From Asterias rubens (lineage: Eukaryota; Echinodermata; Asteroidea; Forcipulatida; Asteriidae): a stretch of 64,000 bases of DNA. The translations under genes and the position numbers were made by a program. Below the pieces are notes generated by a model, which saw nothing but the letters and a program-made list of their open reading frames with translations, had not been told where the DNA came from and made no database searches. Numbering within the stretch: position 1 is the first letter of the stretch; each line of letters starts with the position of its first letter. This document shows positions 55,182-64,000 of this stretch, in pieces. The DNA lies in contig NC_047083.1 in assembly GCF_902459465.1 (NCBI RefSeq), positions 932,501-996,500 of the forward strand. The letters are read 5' to 3'.

Positions 55182-55393
55182 ATGGACCTGTGTATTTTTT
55201 CGACAGTCTGGAATTTTTTTTTATATGATGGTTTTGTTTCAGTGTCGTGTACATAACCATGTTTTAAAAATGTAAGATCCGGAACAACCTACACTCGGGA
55301 AAAGGGCAAACCTGAAAAAACATCAAACAACTCACTTTCAGATGTCATTGAAAAATGTGCTACGATTGTTTTGTGTTAATTAGTTTTTGTGCT

Positions 55394-55763
55394 TTAAAGG
55401 AACACGTTGCCTTGGATAGGTCGAGTTGGTCTTTGAAAAGCGTTTGTAATCGTTTGCTATAAAAAGCATATGATTAAAAAAATGATTTCAAAGTAGAATA
55501 CAATGATCCACACAAATTTGCCTCGAAATTGCGTGGTTTTCCTTTTACTTTGCGAACTAACACGGTCGGCCATTTATCCATAAATGGCCGACCGTGTTAG
55601 TTGACAAGGTAAAAGGAAAACCATGCAAATTCGAGTGATACTTGTGTGGATTATTATATTCTACTTTTAAAATATCTTTCTAATCATATGCATTTTACAA
55701 CAAACGGTTACAAACGCTTTTCAAAGACCAACTCGACCGATCCAAGGCAACATGTTCGTTTAA
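55394..55763. repeat. Family 3 MITE, full copy
   Basis: TTAAAGGAACACGTTGCCTT and AAGGCAACATGTTCGTTTAA are the TTAA-flanked inverted ends. The centre ACGGTCGGCCATTTATCC / ATAAATGGCCGACCGT is a perfect palindrome. Confidence 0.85.
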
Positions 55764-55959
55764 GCAGCTGTATGAACTTGAGCTCTGTAACACATTTCTT
55801 AGAGCTGCTTAAGCAGATGTTGCTTATCAATGTTCTGCTAAGTAAAATTGATTAGGAAACAAAGTGTACTTTTTACTTGGTACTTAAAGCTTATAAACTG
55901 ACTCATAAATATTTTGTGTTTGGTTAGTTTTTGCAGCTGGACGCACACAAGTTTATGCA

Positions 55960-56091
55960 CCAAAACAATGATGTTTTTCTTTCATTATTTTCTTGCAACT
56001 TCAATGATCAATTGAGGCAAAATTTGTATGCATCTTGTGGGATACAAGAAGTAAGCACACTGGTCTATGACAATTACAAAAGGTGTCCAGT
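55960..56091 (-). repeat. Family 1 fragment
   Basis: ATTTTCTTGCAACTTCAATG, CACACTGGTCTATGACAATT and AGGTGTCCAG are the left end of family 1 in reverse. Confidence 0.55.
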
Positions 56092-56215
56092 CATCGATTT
56101 CATCAAAATCTTTCTAATTTCAGTTCAGTTCCGTATCCAAAGACGTCGGCACATTGAACCCATCCTAAGTTAGGACGCGATAGGATTAATCCTAGCGTTT
56201 CATGAAATCGGCTGC
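56092..56215. repeat. Family 5 MITE
   Basis: ATCGATTTCATCAAAATC and GTTTCATGAAATCGGCTGCA are the ends, with GTTCCGTATCCAAAGACGTC and TAGGATTAATCCTAGCG inside. Confidence 0.65.
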
Positions 56216-56296
56216 AGTGCCTTTAAAAAATTGACTTGACATCTTGGAAGTAAAGTCTGCCATCTGTATTGGCATTTATTTCATTTTTTTAATGCA

Positions 56297-56556
56297 ATAA
56301 TGAAAGAAAAAAACACCTTTGTCACACAAAGTTGTGTGCTTTCGGATGCTTGATTTTGAGACCTCAGTTTCTAAATCTGAGGTCTCGAAATCAAATTCTT
56401 GGAAAATTACTTCTTTCTCGAAAAGTACTCCACTTCAGAGGGAGTCGTTTCTCACAATGTTTTATACTACCAACCTCCCCCCTTTACTCGTTACCAAGTA
56501 AAGTTTTATGCTAATAATTATTTTGAGTAATTACCAATAGTGTCCACTGCCTTTAA
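56297..56556 (+). repeat. Family 1 MITE, 3' two thirds
   Basis: AATAATGAAAGAAAAAAACA through AGTGTCCACTGCCTTTAA. The left end is missing. Confidence 0.8.
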
Positions 56557-56913
56557 AGGCACTGGACACATCTGGTAATCACCTGAAATAATTGTTGGCA
56601 TAAAAAACTTACTTGTTAGCAATCAATGGAGAGCTGCTAATAGTATATAACATTGTGGGAAATGGCTCCCTCGGAAGTAACGTAGTTTTTTAATTTGATT
56701 TCGAGACCTCAAAATCAGATTTTGAGGTTTCGAAATCAAGCATCTGAAAGCACACAACTTTAAATGTGATAAGGGTGCCCTTCTTCCATTATTTTCGCAC
56801 AACTTTGCGACTAATTGAGTTCAAATTTTCACAGTTTGTGTGTGCATACGTTGAGATACACCAAGTGAGACGACTGGTCTCTGACAATTACAAAAAATGT
56901 CCAGTGTCTTTAA
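56553..56913 (-). repeat. Family 1 MITE sharing its TTAA with the preceding copy
   Basis: Begins TTAAAGGCACTGGACACATC and ends ATGTCCAGTGTCTTTAA. It abuts the previous copy tail to tail over a single TTAA. Confidence 0.8.
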
Positions 56914-57194
56914 TAAATGTAATATGTAAATATTTCTATTTTGCGTAGAACTTCAAGGAAAGCCATCTGTGATTCCAGTAAGAGAGGATGTACAAGTAAA
57001 ATAAAATTCATGGATTAAAAAAATGGAAGCTTCTTTGTTTTGGTTTTAGTTGTTAAATTCCTGGGCCCAATCATTGAGCTACTAAGCACCATATGAATGT
57101 GCTTACTCTTGATAAGGGCTATCAGCCAAAACACCATGCGTTGTGCACAGAGGGCATTGTCTCTGTTGCTCCGCCCCTGTCTTGGTGTGCCCCT

Positions 57195-57330
57195 CTCGAA
57201 GGTGGCTGTGTCGGAACAGCGGCTACAGCTACGGCTAAGGCTAGATTGTTGAGTCATCATGCATTGAAGTATAGAATGTCCTTAGCAACACTCATAGCAA
57301 CAGTCGCAGCCGTAGCTGTAACTGCAAATT
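57195..57330 (+). repeat. Family 10 fold-back element, copy 2
   Basis: AGCGGCTACAGCTACGGCTA and AGCCGTAGCTGTAACTGC are inverted ends. TCATGCATTGAAGTATAGAA is also found, inverted, near 12710. Confidence 0.6.
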
Positions 57331-57599
57331 CGGATATGGCCTTAAAAACAAAATTACACTTCCCCTAGTCCAAAAACACCCCTTTTTCAGTGCCATCATG
57401 ATCCTCTTGCACAAATATTTTTCAAACTAGTAATCGCGCCTTACGTAACTAGTGGGATCGTTTTATCCACACTCGAAATACTGTATAATAAAATGTGAAC
57501 ATGTACAGCGCACTTGTTGTATTCTGAATCAAGGTCACATCTACGCCCCCCCCCCTACCAAACCGCCCCCCCTATGCCCCCCCCCCCTTCATAATCGAT

Positions 57600-58209
57600 C
57601 AAATTTGACGCACGGCCGGTGTCAGATGCGATTGTGTCCGCCATGCAATACCGTCCGCTCTGGACACTTTTGCATATGCAATCGGGTGCGGGGCTATGCA
57701 AAACCGTCCGACGGACATGTACATGACTGTACATGTTTATGCGTGGTACATGACTGTACATGTATGTGCCCGCGTATAGGCGAGGTGCATGCACTGAACC
57801 TACTTATATGCAGCATGAATATTCATGTAGCGTATGATTGCAGCGAATACCCAACGGCCGAACATTTCCCATGTCATTCATGACATGCACTGAGCTTGTA
57901 AAAAAAATGGCGAATGTGTTCCGTCGACCAAGGGCGTTTAAATTACTGCAAGGACGGTTTTGCACGGGGGCGGACACAACTGCATACGCAAATGTGTCCG
58001 GGCGGACACAATTGATCTTGCAGCAGCGTTCGGGTGGACACGATTGCATATGCAAAACCATCCGGCGGACATTATTGCATATGCAATAATGTCCTCCGGA
58101 TAGTATTGCATAGGAGGCATATATGCAAAACCATCCGGCGGACGTTATTGCATATGCAATATATGCAATAATGTCCTCTGGATAGTATTGCATAGGAGGC
58201 ATATACGCA
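57600..58209. repeat. Palindrome-rich segment with TTGCATATGCAA and CCGGCGGAC motifs
   Basis: TTGCATATGCAA-type palindromes recur at about 57672, 58045, 58075 and 58150, interleaved with GTCCGxxxGGAC-type strings. From 58054 a 73-base unit (AAAACCATCCGGCGGAC and on) is repeated twice, the second with a small insertion. ACATGACTGTACATGT repeats occur at 57718-57760. No gene is visible. Confidence 0.75.
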
Positions 58210-58381
58210 TTACGTGCTCTCGCCGTGGTTGGGTTCATCCAAGGTGAAAGGGGAGGAGGAATGTTGTTTACCCTAACCCAACCCCAACCTTCCCCCACCC
58301 ACAATTGTCAATCCTAACCCTATTTATTCCTCCATGCCCTATCCCTAATCCTACCCCCCCCCCCCTTCGACCCCGCCCCGC

Positions 58382-58497
58382 CCTCGCCTGTTGGACCGTA
58401 GAGGGCGCGTGTGTGCAGTCTACAAAAAAAATGACAAAAACACAGTGACATCTCCATCGCTAGCTCGCCGCGCATACAAAAACATGCACCGGGGAAA
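58382..58497 (+). promoter_or_regulatory. Promoter-like region and 5'UTR of gene H
   Basis: CCCCGCCCTCGCCTGTTGG leads to ACCGTAGAGGGCGCGTGTG (motif at 58399-58408), followed about 90 bases later by the gene H ATG. The region is CpG-rich compared with its surroundings. The motif and its GC-rich upstream context recur before gene A and the B-D group. Confidence 0.55.
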
Positions 58498-60891
58498 ATG
58501 GAAGAAGACGATATAAAAACGAGTCGAAAATGTGATGAAGTGAACTCGTCTGTTGTTGAAGGGGTACGTACAGTTTTTCTTTATTTTATCGTGTCTATAG
58601 ATTTCATATTGTCTAGGTTTGCCAGGCCTCTACCCAGTAATAATTAAGTCGTTGATGATAAACTGTCATTGTAATTAAATTGTATGGGATGAAAATGATT
58701 GATTCTCTTTTGTTTTTGTTCAGTAATTGTTCATTATTTTGTCATCATTCATTGTTTGTAATGTGGAGGTAGAAAATATGTAGTTATGCATGGGGATGGA
58801 AATCACCTAGACCCAGTAACTGGGGCGCTGTACTCCTTTTTTCGAAAATTTGACATTCTCCGTCGAACTAGTTGGTACGACACTGACAGACAGAGAATGT
58901 CAAAATTTCGAAAAAAGGAGTACAGCGCCCCAGTTACTTACTGGGTCTAGAAATCACCAGGTTCCATAAAATAGAGAAATATGAGGGGATGATGGTTGTG
59001 TACTTCTAGAAACTATAAAGTTGCGATAACGTATCCCTCTAGAGTCTAGCCCTGCTGGGAAAGGACGTAATTGTCGTCAGTCAGTGTCACACTCTGCAAC
59101 GGAGGAGTCAAAACCTCAGACCTGGGCTACGTATTCCTCGTGGACTTGAGTCTTGTGGACAGGTTGTTAAATTTCTGTTCCTGCTGATAGCGTTCCAACT
59201 CTATTCCGAATCTCCCCGCGATTCCCACAAGACTGCTGACCCTGTGTGCCTACTGCTCTCACGACTACAGTCCCATTTAATGGGGAGTAGAAGCCGGCAT
59301 CCAGCTCTTGCGAGAGCACCGCCACAACTCGACTGTCTCACCGTGGCAAAACGACTTGTCCACAAGTCTAGGGGCTCTTCTGTAGTTATAGTACGACCAC
59401 ATGTCAACATTTCAGCAACAAAAATGCAGATTACAGCAGCCCCTAGCCCAGGCACTGACTGACGTTCTACCATAAATGGGCCAAGGGTTGTCAGAATGTA
59501 CTACAGGGACTGTGGCACAGACATTAGTCTCAAAATCATTTAAAAAAAACCATTTGACTAAGGTCATGGTTGAATGAAAGTGGTCGCTGCTTGCTCTAGC
59601 TAGTGCCACTAGAAACACTTGAGGCTACACATGAAGCGCAACAGTTGACGAATCTGAATGATCAGACCAACCATTCTATGAAGGGGGTATTTACGTAAGA
59701 GTACAAATATTTTTGTGATTGGAAGGGTAGTTAATTTTAAACCTTAAAAAGTGCAATTAAAAGATTTGCTTTCTGATTTTTTTCTTTTTAAAACAGGACG
59801 TTCAAAACATAGAAAAGATGAAGCATCAAACGGAAGAACGTCCAAAAGAGAAATCTTTTGTTTGTGATATTTGTGGCAAATCCTTTCAGCGTCAAGTTCA
59901 AATGACCAATCACCAGCGTGTCCACACTGGAGAGAAACCATTTGCCTGTGATCTTTGTGGAAAAGCCTTCTCACAAAAACACAGCTTGACATATCATCAG
60001 CGAGTCCACACGGGCGAGAAACCATTTGTTTGCAATATTTGTGGCAAAGATTTTTCACAAAAAAAGAACCTAAGCACTCATCAGCTGGTCCACACTGGAG
60101 AGAAACCATTTGTTTGTGACATTTGTGGAAGAGCTTTCTCTCATAAACATACCCTGACCGGTCATCAGCGTGCCCACATTGGAGAGAAACCATTCGCATG
60201 TGACGTGTGTGGAAAAGCCTTTTCACGTAAGAAGACCCTTACTAGTCATAAGGATGTCCACACTGAAGAGAAACCATTTGTTTGTGACGTTTGTGGGAAA
60301 GCCTTTAAGCGCAAAGGGCAAAGGACAATCCATCAAAGTGTCCACACTGGAGAGAAATCTTTTGTTTGTGATATTTGCGGGAAAGCTTTCACGCATAAAC
60401 ATCACTTGACGAACCATCATCAAGGCGTGCACACTGCAGAGAGACCCTTCGTTTGTGATATTTGCGGAAATAGTTACAAACAAAAAGGAGATTTAAAAAA
60501 TCACCAGAGATTTCACACTGGAGAGAGACCATTTGTTTGTAATGTTTGCAGGAAAAACTTCTCAAATAAACCGAACCTTATTGCCCATCAACTTGTCCAT
60601 TCTGAACTGAAGCGTTTTGCTTGTAATATTTGTGGAAAAGCCTTCAAACGTAAAGGCCATTTAACAATTCATCAGCGAATACACACTGGAGAGAAAAGAT
60701 TCGTTTGTGACCTTTGCGGAAAAGCCTTCTTAAATAAGACTAACCTAACCACCCATCAGCTTGTCCACACGGAAATGAAGCGGTTTGTTTGTAACACATG
60801 TGGAAAAGCTTTTAAACGCAATGGCCAGTTAACTGTTCATCAGCGTATGCATACTGCAGCCAAACCATTGTTTGTGACATTTGTAGGATAG
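58498..60891 (+). CDS. C2H2 zinc-finger protein H, two exons, 386 aa, 12 fingers
   Basis: Exon 1 (58498-58563) starts at ATG in a GGGGAAAATGG context, encodes 22 residues rich in acidic and polar amino acids (MEEDDIKTSRK...), and ends at GAAGGG|GTACGT in phase 0. Exon 2 (59797-60891) follows the acceptor TTTTTAAAACAG and continues in the same phase through DVQNIEKMKHQ into twelve intact C2H2 fingers. The total is 386 aa. The array ends abruptly: after HTAAKP one base is missing from the usual CCATTTGTTTGT, so the frame reads LFVTFVG and stops at TAG 60889-60891. A thirteenth finger has thus been lost. This is the only gene of the cluster for which a complete coding model with an ATG exon is visible. 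No KRAB or similar domain is present. Confidence 0.85.
58808..58949. mobile_element. 142-bp hairpin MITE with 9-bp target duplication in gene H intron
   Basis: The left arm TAGACCCAGTAACTGGGGCG and onward and the right arm ending ACTTACTGGGTCTA form a long hairpin of about 50-base arms. GAAATCACC flanks it on both sides (58799-58807 and 58950-58958). Its TAG...CTA ends and 9-base duplication match the 78-bp element at 39786. Confidence 0.88.
59248..59370 (+). repeat. Non-coding block shared with the region before array D
   Basis: GTCCCATTTAATGGGGAGTA, GCGAGAGCAC, CAACTCGACTGTCTCACCG and GACTTGTCCAC follow the same order as at 45205-45355. Confidence 0.75.
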
Positions 60892-60964
60892 GCTTCTAAC
60901 TCATCAAATCATTCTATGCAGAGAGCATCCACTCTTGAGAGAAACCCTTCGTTTTAAAGGGTCT

Positions 60965-61135
60965 GCAGCTGGTTTCACGAAACGCTAGGATTAATCCTAT
61001 CTTGAGTTAGGACAAGTAACTCGTCCTAACTTTGGATGGGTTCAATGCGTCGTAGCGTCTATGGATTGGGAACTTAACTCATCCTCAGTCCTAAGATTAA
61101 TCCTAAGTTAGGAAGAGTTTGGTGAAATCAACGGC
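60965..61135. repeat. Family 5 MITE
   Basis: GCAGCTGGTTTCACGAAACG and TTTGGTGAAATCAACGGCTG are the ends, with TAGGATTAATCCTATCTTGA and CCTAAGATTAATCCTAAG inside. Confidence 0.7.
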
Positions 61136-61225
61136 TGGGTACTTTTTGTAGGACACAAAACACAATGTCCACAGATTTACATCAAACTCACACAGTTTGA
61201 AGCAAATAATGTTCGAAAGCTTCCT

Positions 61226-61538
61226 TTAAAGGCACTGGAAACTATTGGTAATTGTCAAAAAGACCAGTATTCTCACTTGGTGTATCCTAACATATGAAAT
61301 GCATAAAAATAACAAATCTGTGAAAATTTTGATTCAATTGGGCATCAAAGTAAGTTGCTAGAGAATAATGAAAGAAGACAAAAAACATTACAGAACTTTG
61401 TGTGCTTTCAGATGCATAATAAACAGCTTTTAGCTGTTGTCACAAACTTTTATCAACAGCTCTCCATTGCTTGTTACAAAGTAAATTTTAATGCCACCAT
61501 TATTTTGAGTAATTACCAATAGTGTTCAGTGCCTTTAA
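61226..61538 (+). repeat. Family 1 MITE with internal deletion
   Basis: Begins TTAAAGGCACTGGAAACTAT and ends AGTGTTCAGTGCCTTTAA. It is about 70 bases shorter than full copies. Confidence 0.8.
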
Positions 61539-63334
61539 GCGACAATTTAAACAGAAATGATGATGCTTGAATCTATGCATGGTGTGCATAGAAATTACTA
61601 TAACTAGTAAACTTGCAGGCTTATACAACCATAAGTTTAGCCTCTTTCGAGAGGAGTGTGTGGTCTGAAAAGAGCCTGTGTGGTCTCAATTGTTTTGAAC
61701 AGTTGAATCTACTTCTCCTGAAGACGAGCAGAGTATAAGTCTGGAATGAAACATCAAGACCGCACCAGCTGTGGTATTTGCCCAAAGTTCTTGCTTGTAA
61801 ACTCTGAGTTATATGCCTACATCTTTGCAAGACGTTCTAAATTTATCAGCCATTGAAACAGTAACCTTTGTGTTTAAAAGAACCAACATAATATGTCTTT
61901 ATTTAGTTTTGATTTTTTTCTTTAAACTGGTTGCAGAGTGATGCATCTATTTTATTATTACACATGTTTTTATATGTCATTCTTCATGAATTGCTTAGTA
62001 GTATTTTGCTATCATTAGTAGACTTAATCTTCACAGTTTTAAATTTTTACTAAATACTACAAAGTGTTGTTTTTTGTAAACAAAACAAAGTCTATGGTGC
62101 AGAAAAATTTGCCCTCTGTCACTAAACTTAATTTCTGCCACAATCTTTGCCATGTTTCCGGTATTCAGTACCAGTAATAAATGATAATACTCATTTCACA
62201 AAAAAAGAACCAGACTCTTTGTTCTTTCAGTCTCAGTTTGATTACACTTAATTGGATTGGAGTACAACAAGATCCAAGATGTTAAATGGTCAAGATGGGT
62301 TTTCCTACTGGAAAATTTACACGTTTTTTATGTCGGGTTGTGCTCAGTGGTCATGGGTAGTTGCGGCTGGCTGCCAAATGCACACTTGATCTCATCCTAA
62401 ATTTCCCATTGATTAGAAATCTTGAAAACATTTCTTATTCTTATACTTTATTTGAATCTGAGAAACAATTCATGCATGAATTCTTTTTCAGATTTCTGAG
62501 GATTGAGGTCCAGGCATTAATGCTGTGGCTACTGATGCAGTTTGTACACTCTTTTACCTTGCTAAATATGAAAATACCGGGACTTTTTTCTCTCTGTGTT
62601 CTCAGCAAATCAACACTGTTTTCGGTTGAACCTTCCACATGTGACTTGTATTTTTACTTGATATTTTTGCTAATAAATCAGAATATCATTAGCAAAAAAC
62701 AAATGGTCTTTATGTTTTTTGTAAATTTGTGTTTTTGGTTTTTTTTTGGAGCAATGTTCCCCATATAATTTTGAGCAGGGACAAACGTTCAATTTCTTCC
62801 AAAAACTTTTAAAGTGTGTATATTTTTATGTCCAAAGTTTTTTTTTTTAGCATTTTGCATTATTTACTATTTGCGAGTTGATTTATTGGTAGCGGCGGGT
62901 GCACCTCGCCCCATTGGGGGTGTTTGCCTGTCTTCAAGGCGTTCATGGCGGCATCAGCGGTTTCTGAATGGTTCCACTTTATGCATGCAATAGGTAGCTT
63001 TTAAAAGGGGTCTTTTAAATTTCCTTTCTTTGATGGTTGTCTTTGGCACCCCCCCCCCCCCCCGGATATTTCGTTGACGCTCTTTTCTTCTTCGTCTTCC
63101 GGTTGTTGCTAAGGACTCTTAATGCACCCCCCCCCCCCCCCCCCGATCCCTCGCCGCACAAAAAGTCATAGAGCTATCAATAATGCACAAAGTGCTTACT
63201 ACTAAACCTCTATTACTTTACGCCAGTTCATTTGCATGCATTGTATTATAGTACCAACTTCTATGCGAGCTTATCCACATACGTACAGAGGATTTTAATT
63301 GGATTATCGACCCTGTGTGACTCAATGGTTTATA

Positions 63335-63509
63335 ATGTTTTGGCGGGAGTGGTGTGTTTTGACTTGCATTTTGTAGTCGGAGCAGTTTCCCCTTCTATGC
63401 TGGGAACACATTCATGACCGACATGACAAGCAATATTTCAGTCGATCCTACAGCGCCGTTGATCGCCGGCCGACCATCATCCTGCTAAAACAATAAAAGA
63501 CACTAAAGG
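63335..63509 (+). promoter_or_regulatory. Possible promoter and first exon
   Basis: TTTTGGCGGGAG at about 63338 resembles an E2F site. CpG-containing sequence with two in-frame ATGs (63414 and 63423) and an early stop follows, and AAAG|GTACGT at 63509/63510 is a good splice donor. It could be the 5' exon of a gene lying to the right of the window. There is no supporting downstream exon here. Confidence 0.3.
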
Positions 63510-64000
63510 TACGTAAAGTACACGTGGTGACCCAAGTAGACCGGGGAGAGGAAAACGGTTAGATATTTCCTACATTCACTCGTCTTGTTTCAGAGCAAGG
63601 TGCGACTATAAATATTAAGTGCCAAGTTACACCGTCCGGTTTGAGCTTCGTGGTGGATCAGTGGATGATCTCTGGATGATCTCTGGTACCATTGAGGGAA
63701 CTCCGTGGTGAGAGTACACAAATTAATAGAAACAATCCTGGGCTGGGTGTGCTATTATGCTGAGTGGCATACGCACACAGTGGACTTCACTGATGTAGAG
63801 CTTTTCACTCCTCTCCCAATCTCATCACTGTTCTGTCAGCATATCTTCACGGTCTCAGATAGACATGATATGATAGAGATCTTATTCTCCCTGCTTTTTA
63901 ATTGCATTTATGGGATTACTGTGACGGATTTTTAGGAAATTTGGGCAGACAGGTATTTCCCTGCCCCTCCAAAATAAAAACTGACTGAAAGTTTCAAACC

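Larger units (their letters stand above)
55182..58380. other. Intergenic between G and H
   Basis: About 3.2 kb with no recognisable exon. MITEs of families 1, 3, 5 and 10 fill 55.4-57.35 kb. From 57.54 to 58.21 kb there is an unusual palindrome-rich segment, and 58.25-58.38 kb holds C-rich simple sequence. Confidence 0.5.
60892..64000. other. Right-hand intergenic region
   Basis: The first 60 bases hold finger-linker relics (CTTGAGAGAAACC). Then come a family 5 and a family 1 MITE. From 61.6 to 63.4 kb I see AT-rich sequence, poly-C runs near 63050 and 63128, and open frames (for example 62361-62768) without recognisable domains. A weak first-exon candidate lies at 63.35-63.51 kb. Confidence 0.5.

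Noticed and set aside
57452-58304. Overlapping long frames on both strands (143 and 166 aa)
   Set aside because: They result from the CpG-rich, palindromic repeat segment having few stop codons. Repeated CICNRV / YASYAIL strings follow the DNA repeats.
62361-62768. 135-aa open frame
   Set aside because: AT-rich, hydrophobic, no domain, no splice or promoter signals; likely chance.

Overview
The window is animal nuclear DNA: AT-rich, with intron-split genes using GT/AG splice sites, tRNA-derived SINEs and very many short inverted-repeat elements. The tetraspanins, the expanded C2H2 zinc-finger cluster and the dense families of palindromic MITEs fit an invertebrate deuterostome. A sea star or other echinoderm is my best guess, but that is inference, not a database match.

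Layout. 1-8.1 kb: no convincing gene, apart from one possible orphan exon near 1.1 kb; it holds a minus-strand tRNA-like SINE and several MITEs. 8.1-12.03 kb: a complete six-coding-exon tetraspanin gene on the plus strand (243 aa by my splice model). 12-22.7 kb: intergenic, repeat-rich. 22.75-28.12 kb: a second tetraspanin on the same strand (seven coding exons, 261 aa) with largely the same intron positions, so the two are tandem paralogues. 28.1-32.7 kb: intergenic, with two minisatellites and MITEs. 32.7-60.9 kb: a cluster of plus-strand C2H2 (Kruppel-type) zinc-finger genes and pseudogenes: A (34.3-36.4), a broken array (39.4-40.5), B (40.8-42.8), C (43.0-44.2), D (45.6-46.2, nonsense-truncated), E (49.4-50.5, frameshifted at its 5' side), F (50.9-52.7), G (53.3-55.2) and H (58.5-60.9, two exons). 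60.9-64 kb: repeats and no convincing gene, with a weak promoter/first-exon candidate near 63.4 kb.

How the parts relate. The tetraspanins would be four-pass membrane scaffold proteins. The zinc-finger genes would encode nuclear DNA-binding proteins with 8-23 fingers and no recognisable effector domain in the visible N-termini. Four promoter-like blocks sharing a GTAGAGGGCG-type motif, each followed by a GT splice donor, sit at 32.74, 38.56, 47.95 and 58.40 kb. Several finger exons are preceded by the same splice acceptor context (GATGATTACAG|AT). There are fewer promoter-like blocks than finger arrays, so some arrays may be alternative terminal exons of shared transcription units. This is the most interesting hypothesis in the window and could be tested with RNA-seq.

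The cluster shows active birth and death: a roughly 430-bp nearly identical coding and non-coding duplication between B and C, higher-order finger repeats inside A and B, nonsense and frameshift lesions in D, E and H, a locally inverted linker after C, and a 78-bp hairpin transposon with a 9-bp target duplication inside the broken array. All coordinates and splice sites are read by eye from the sequence.
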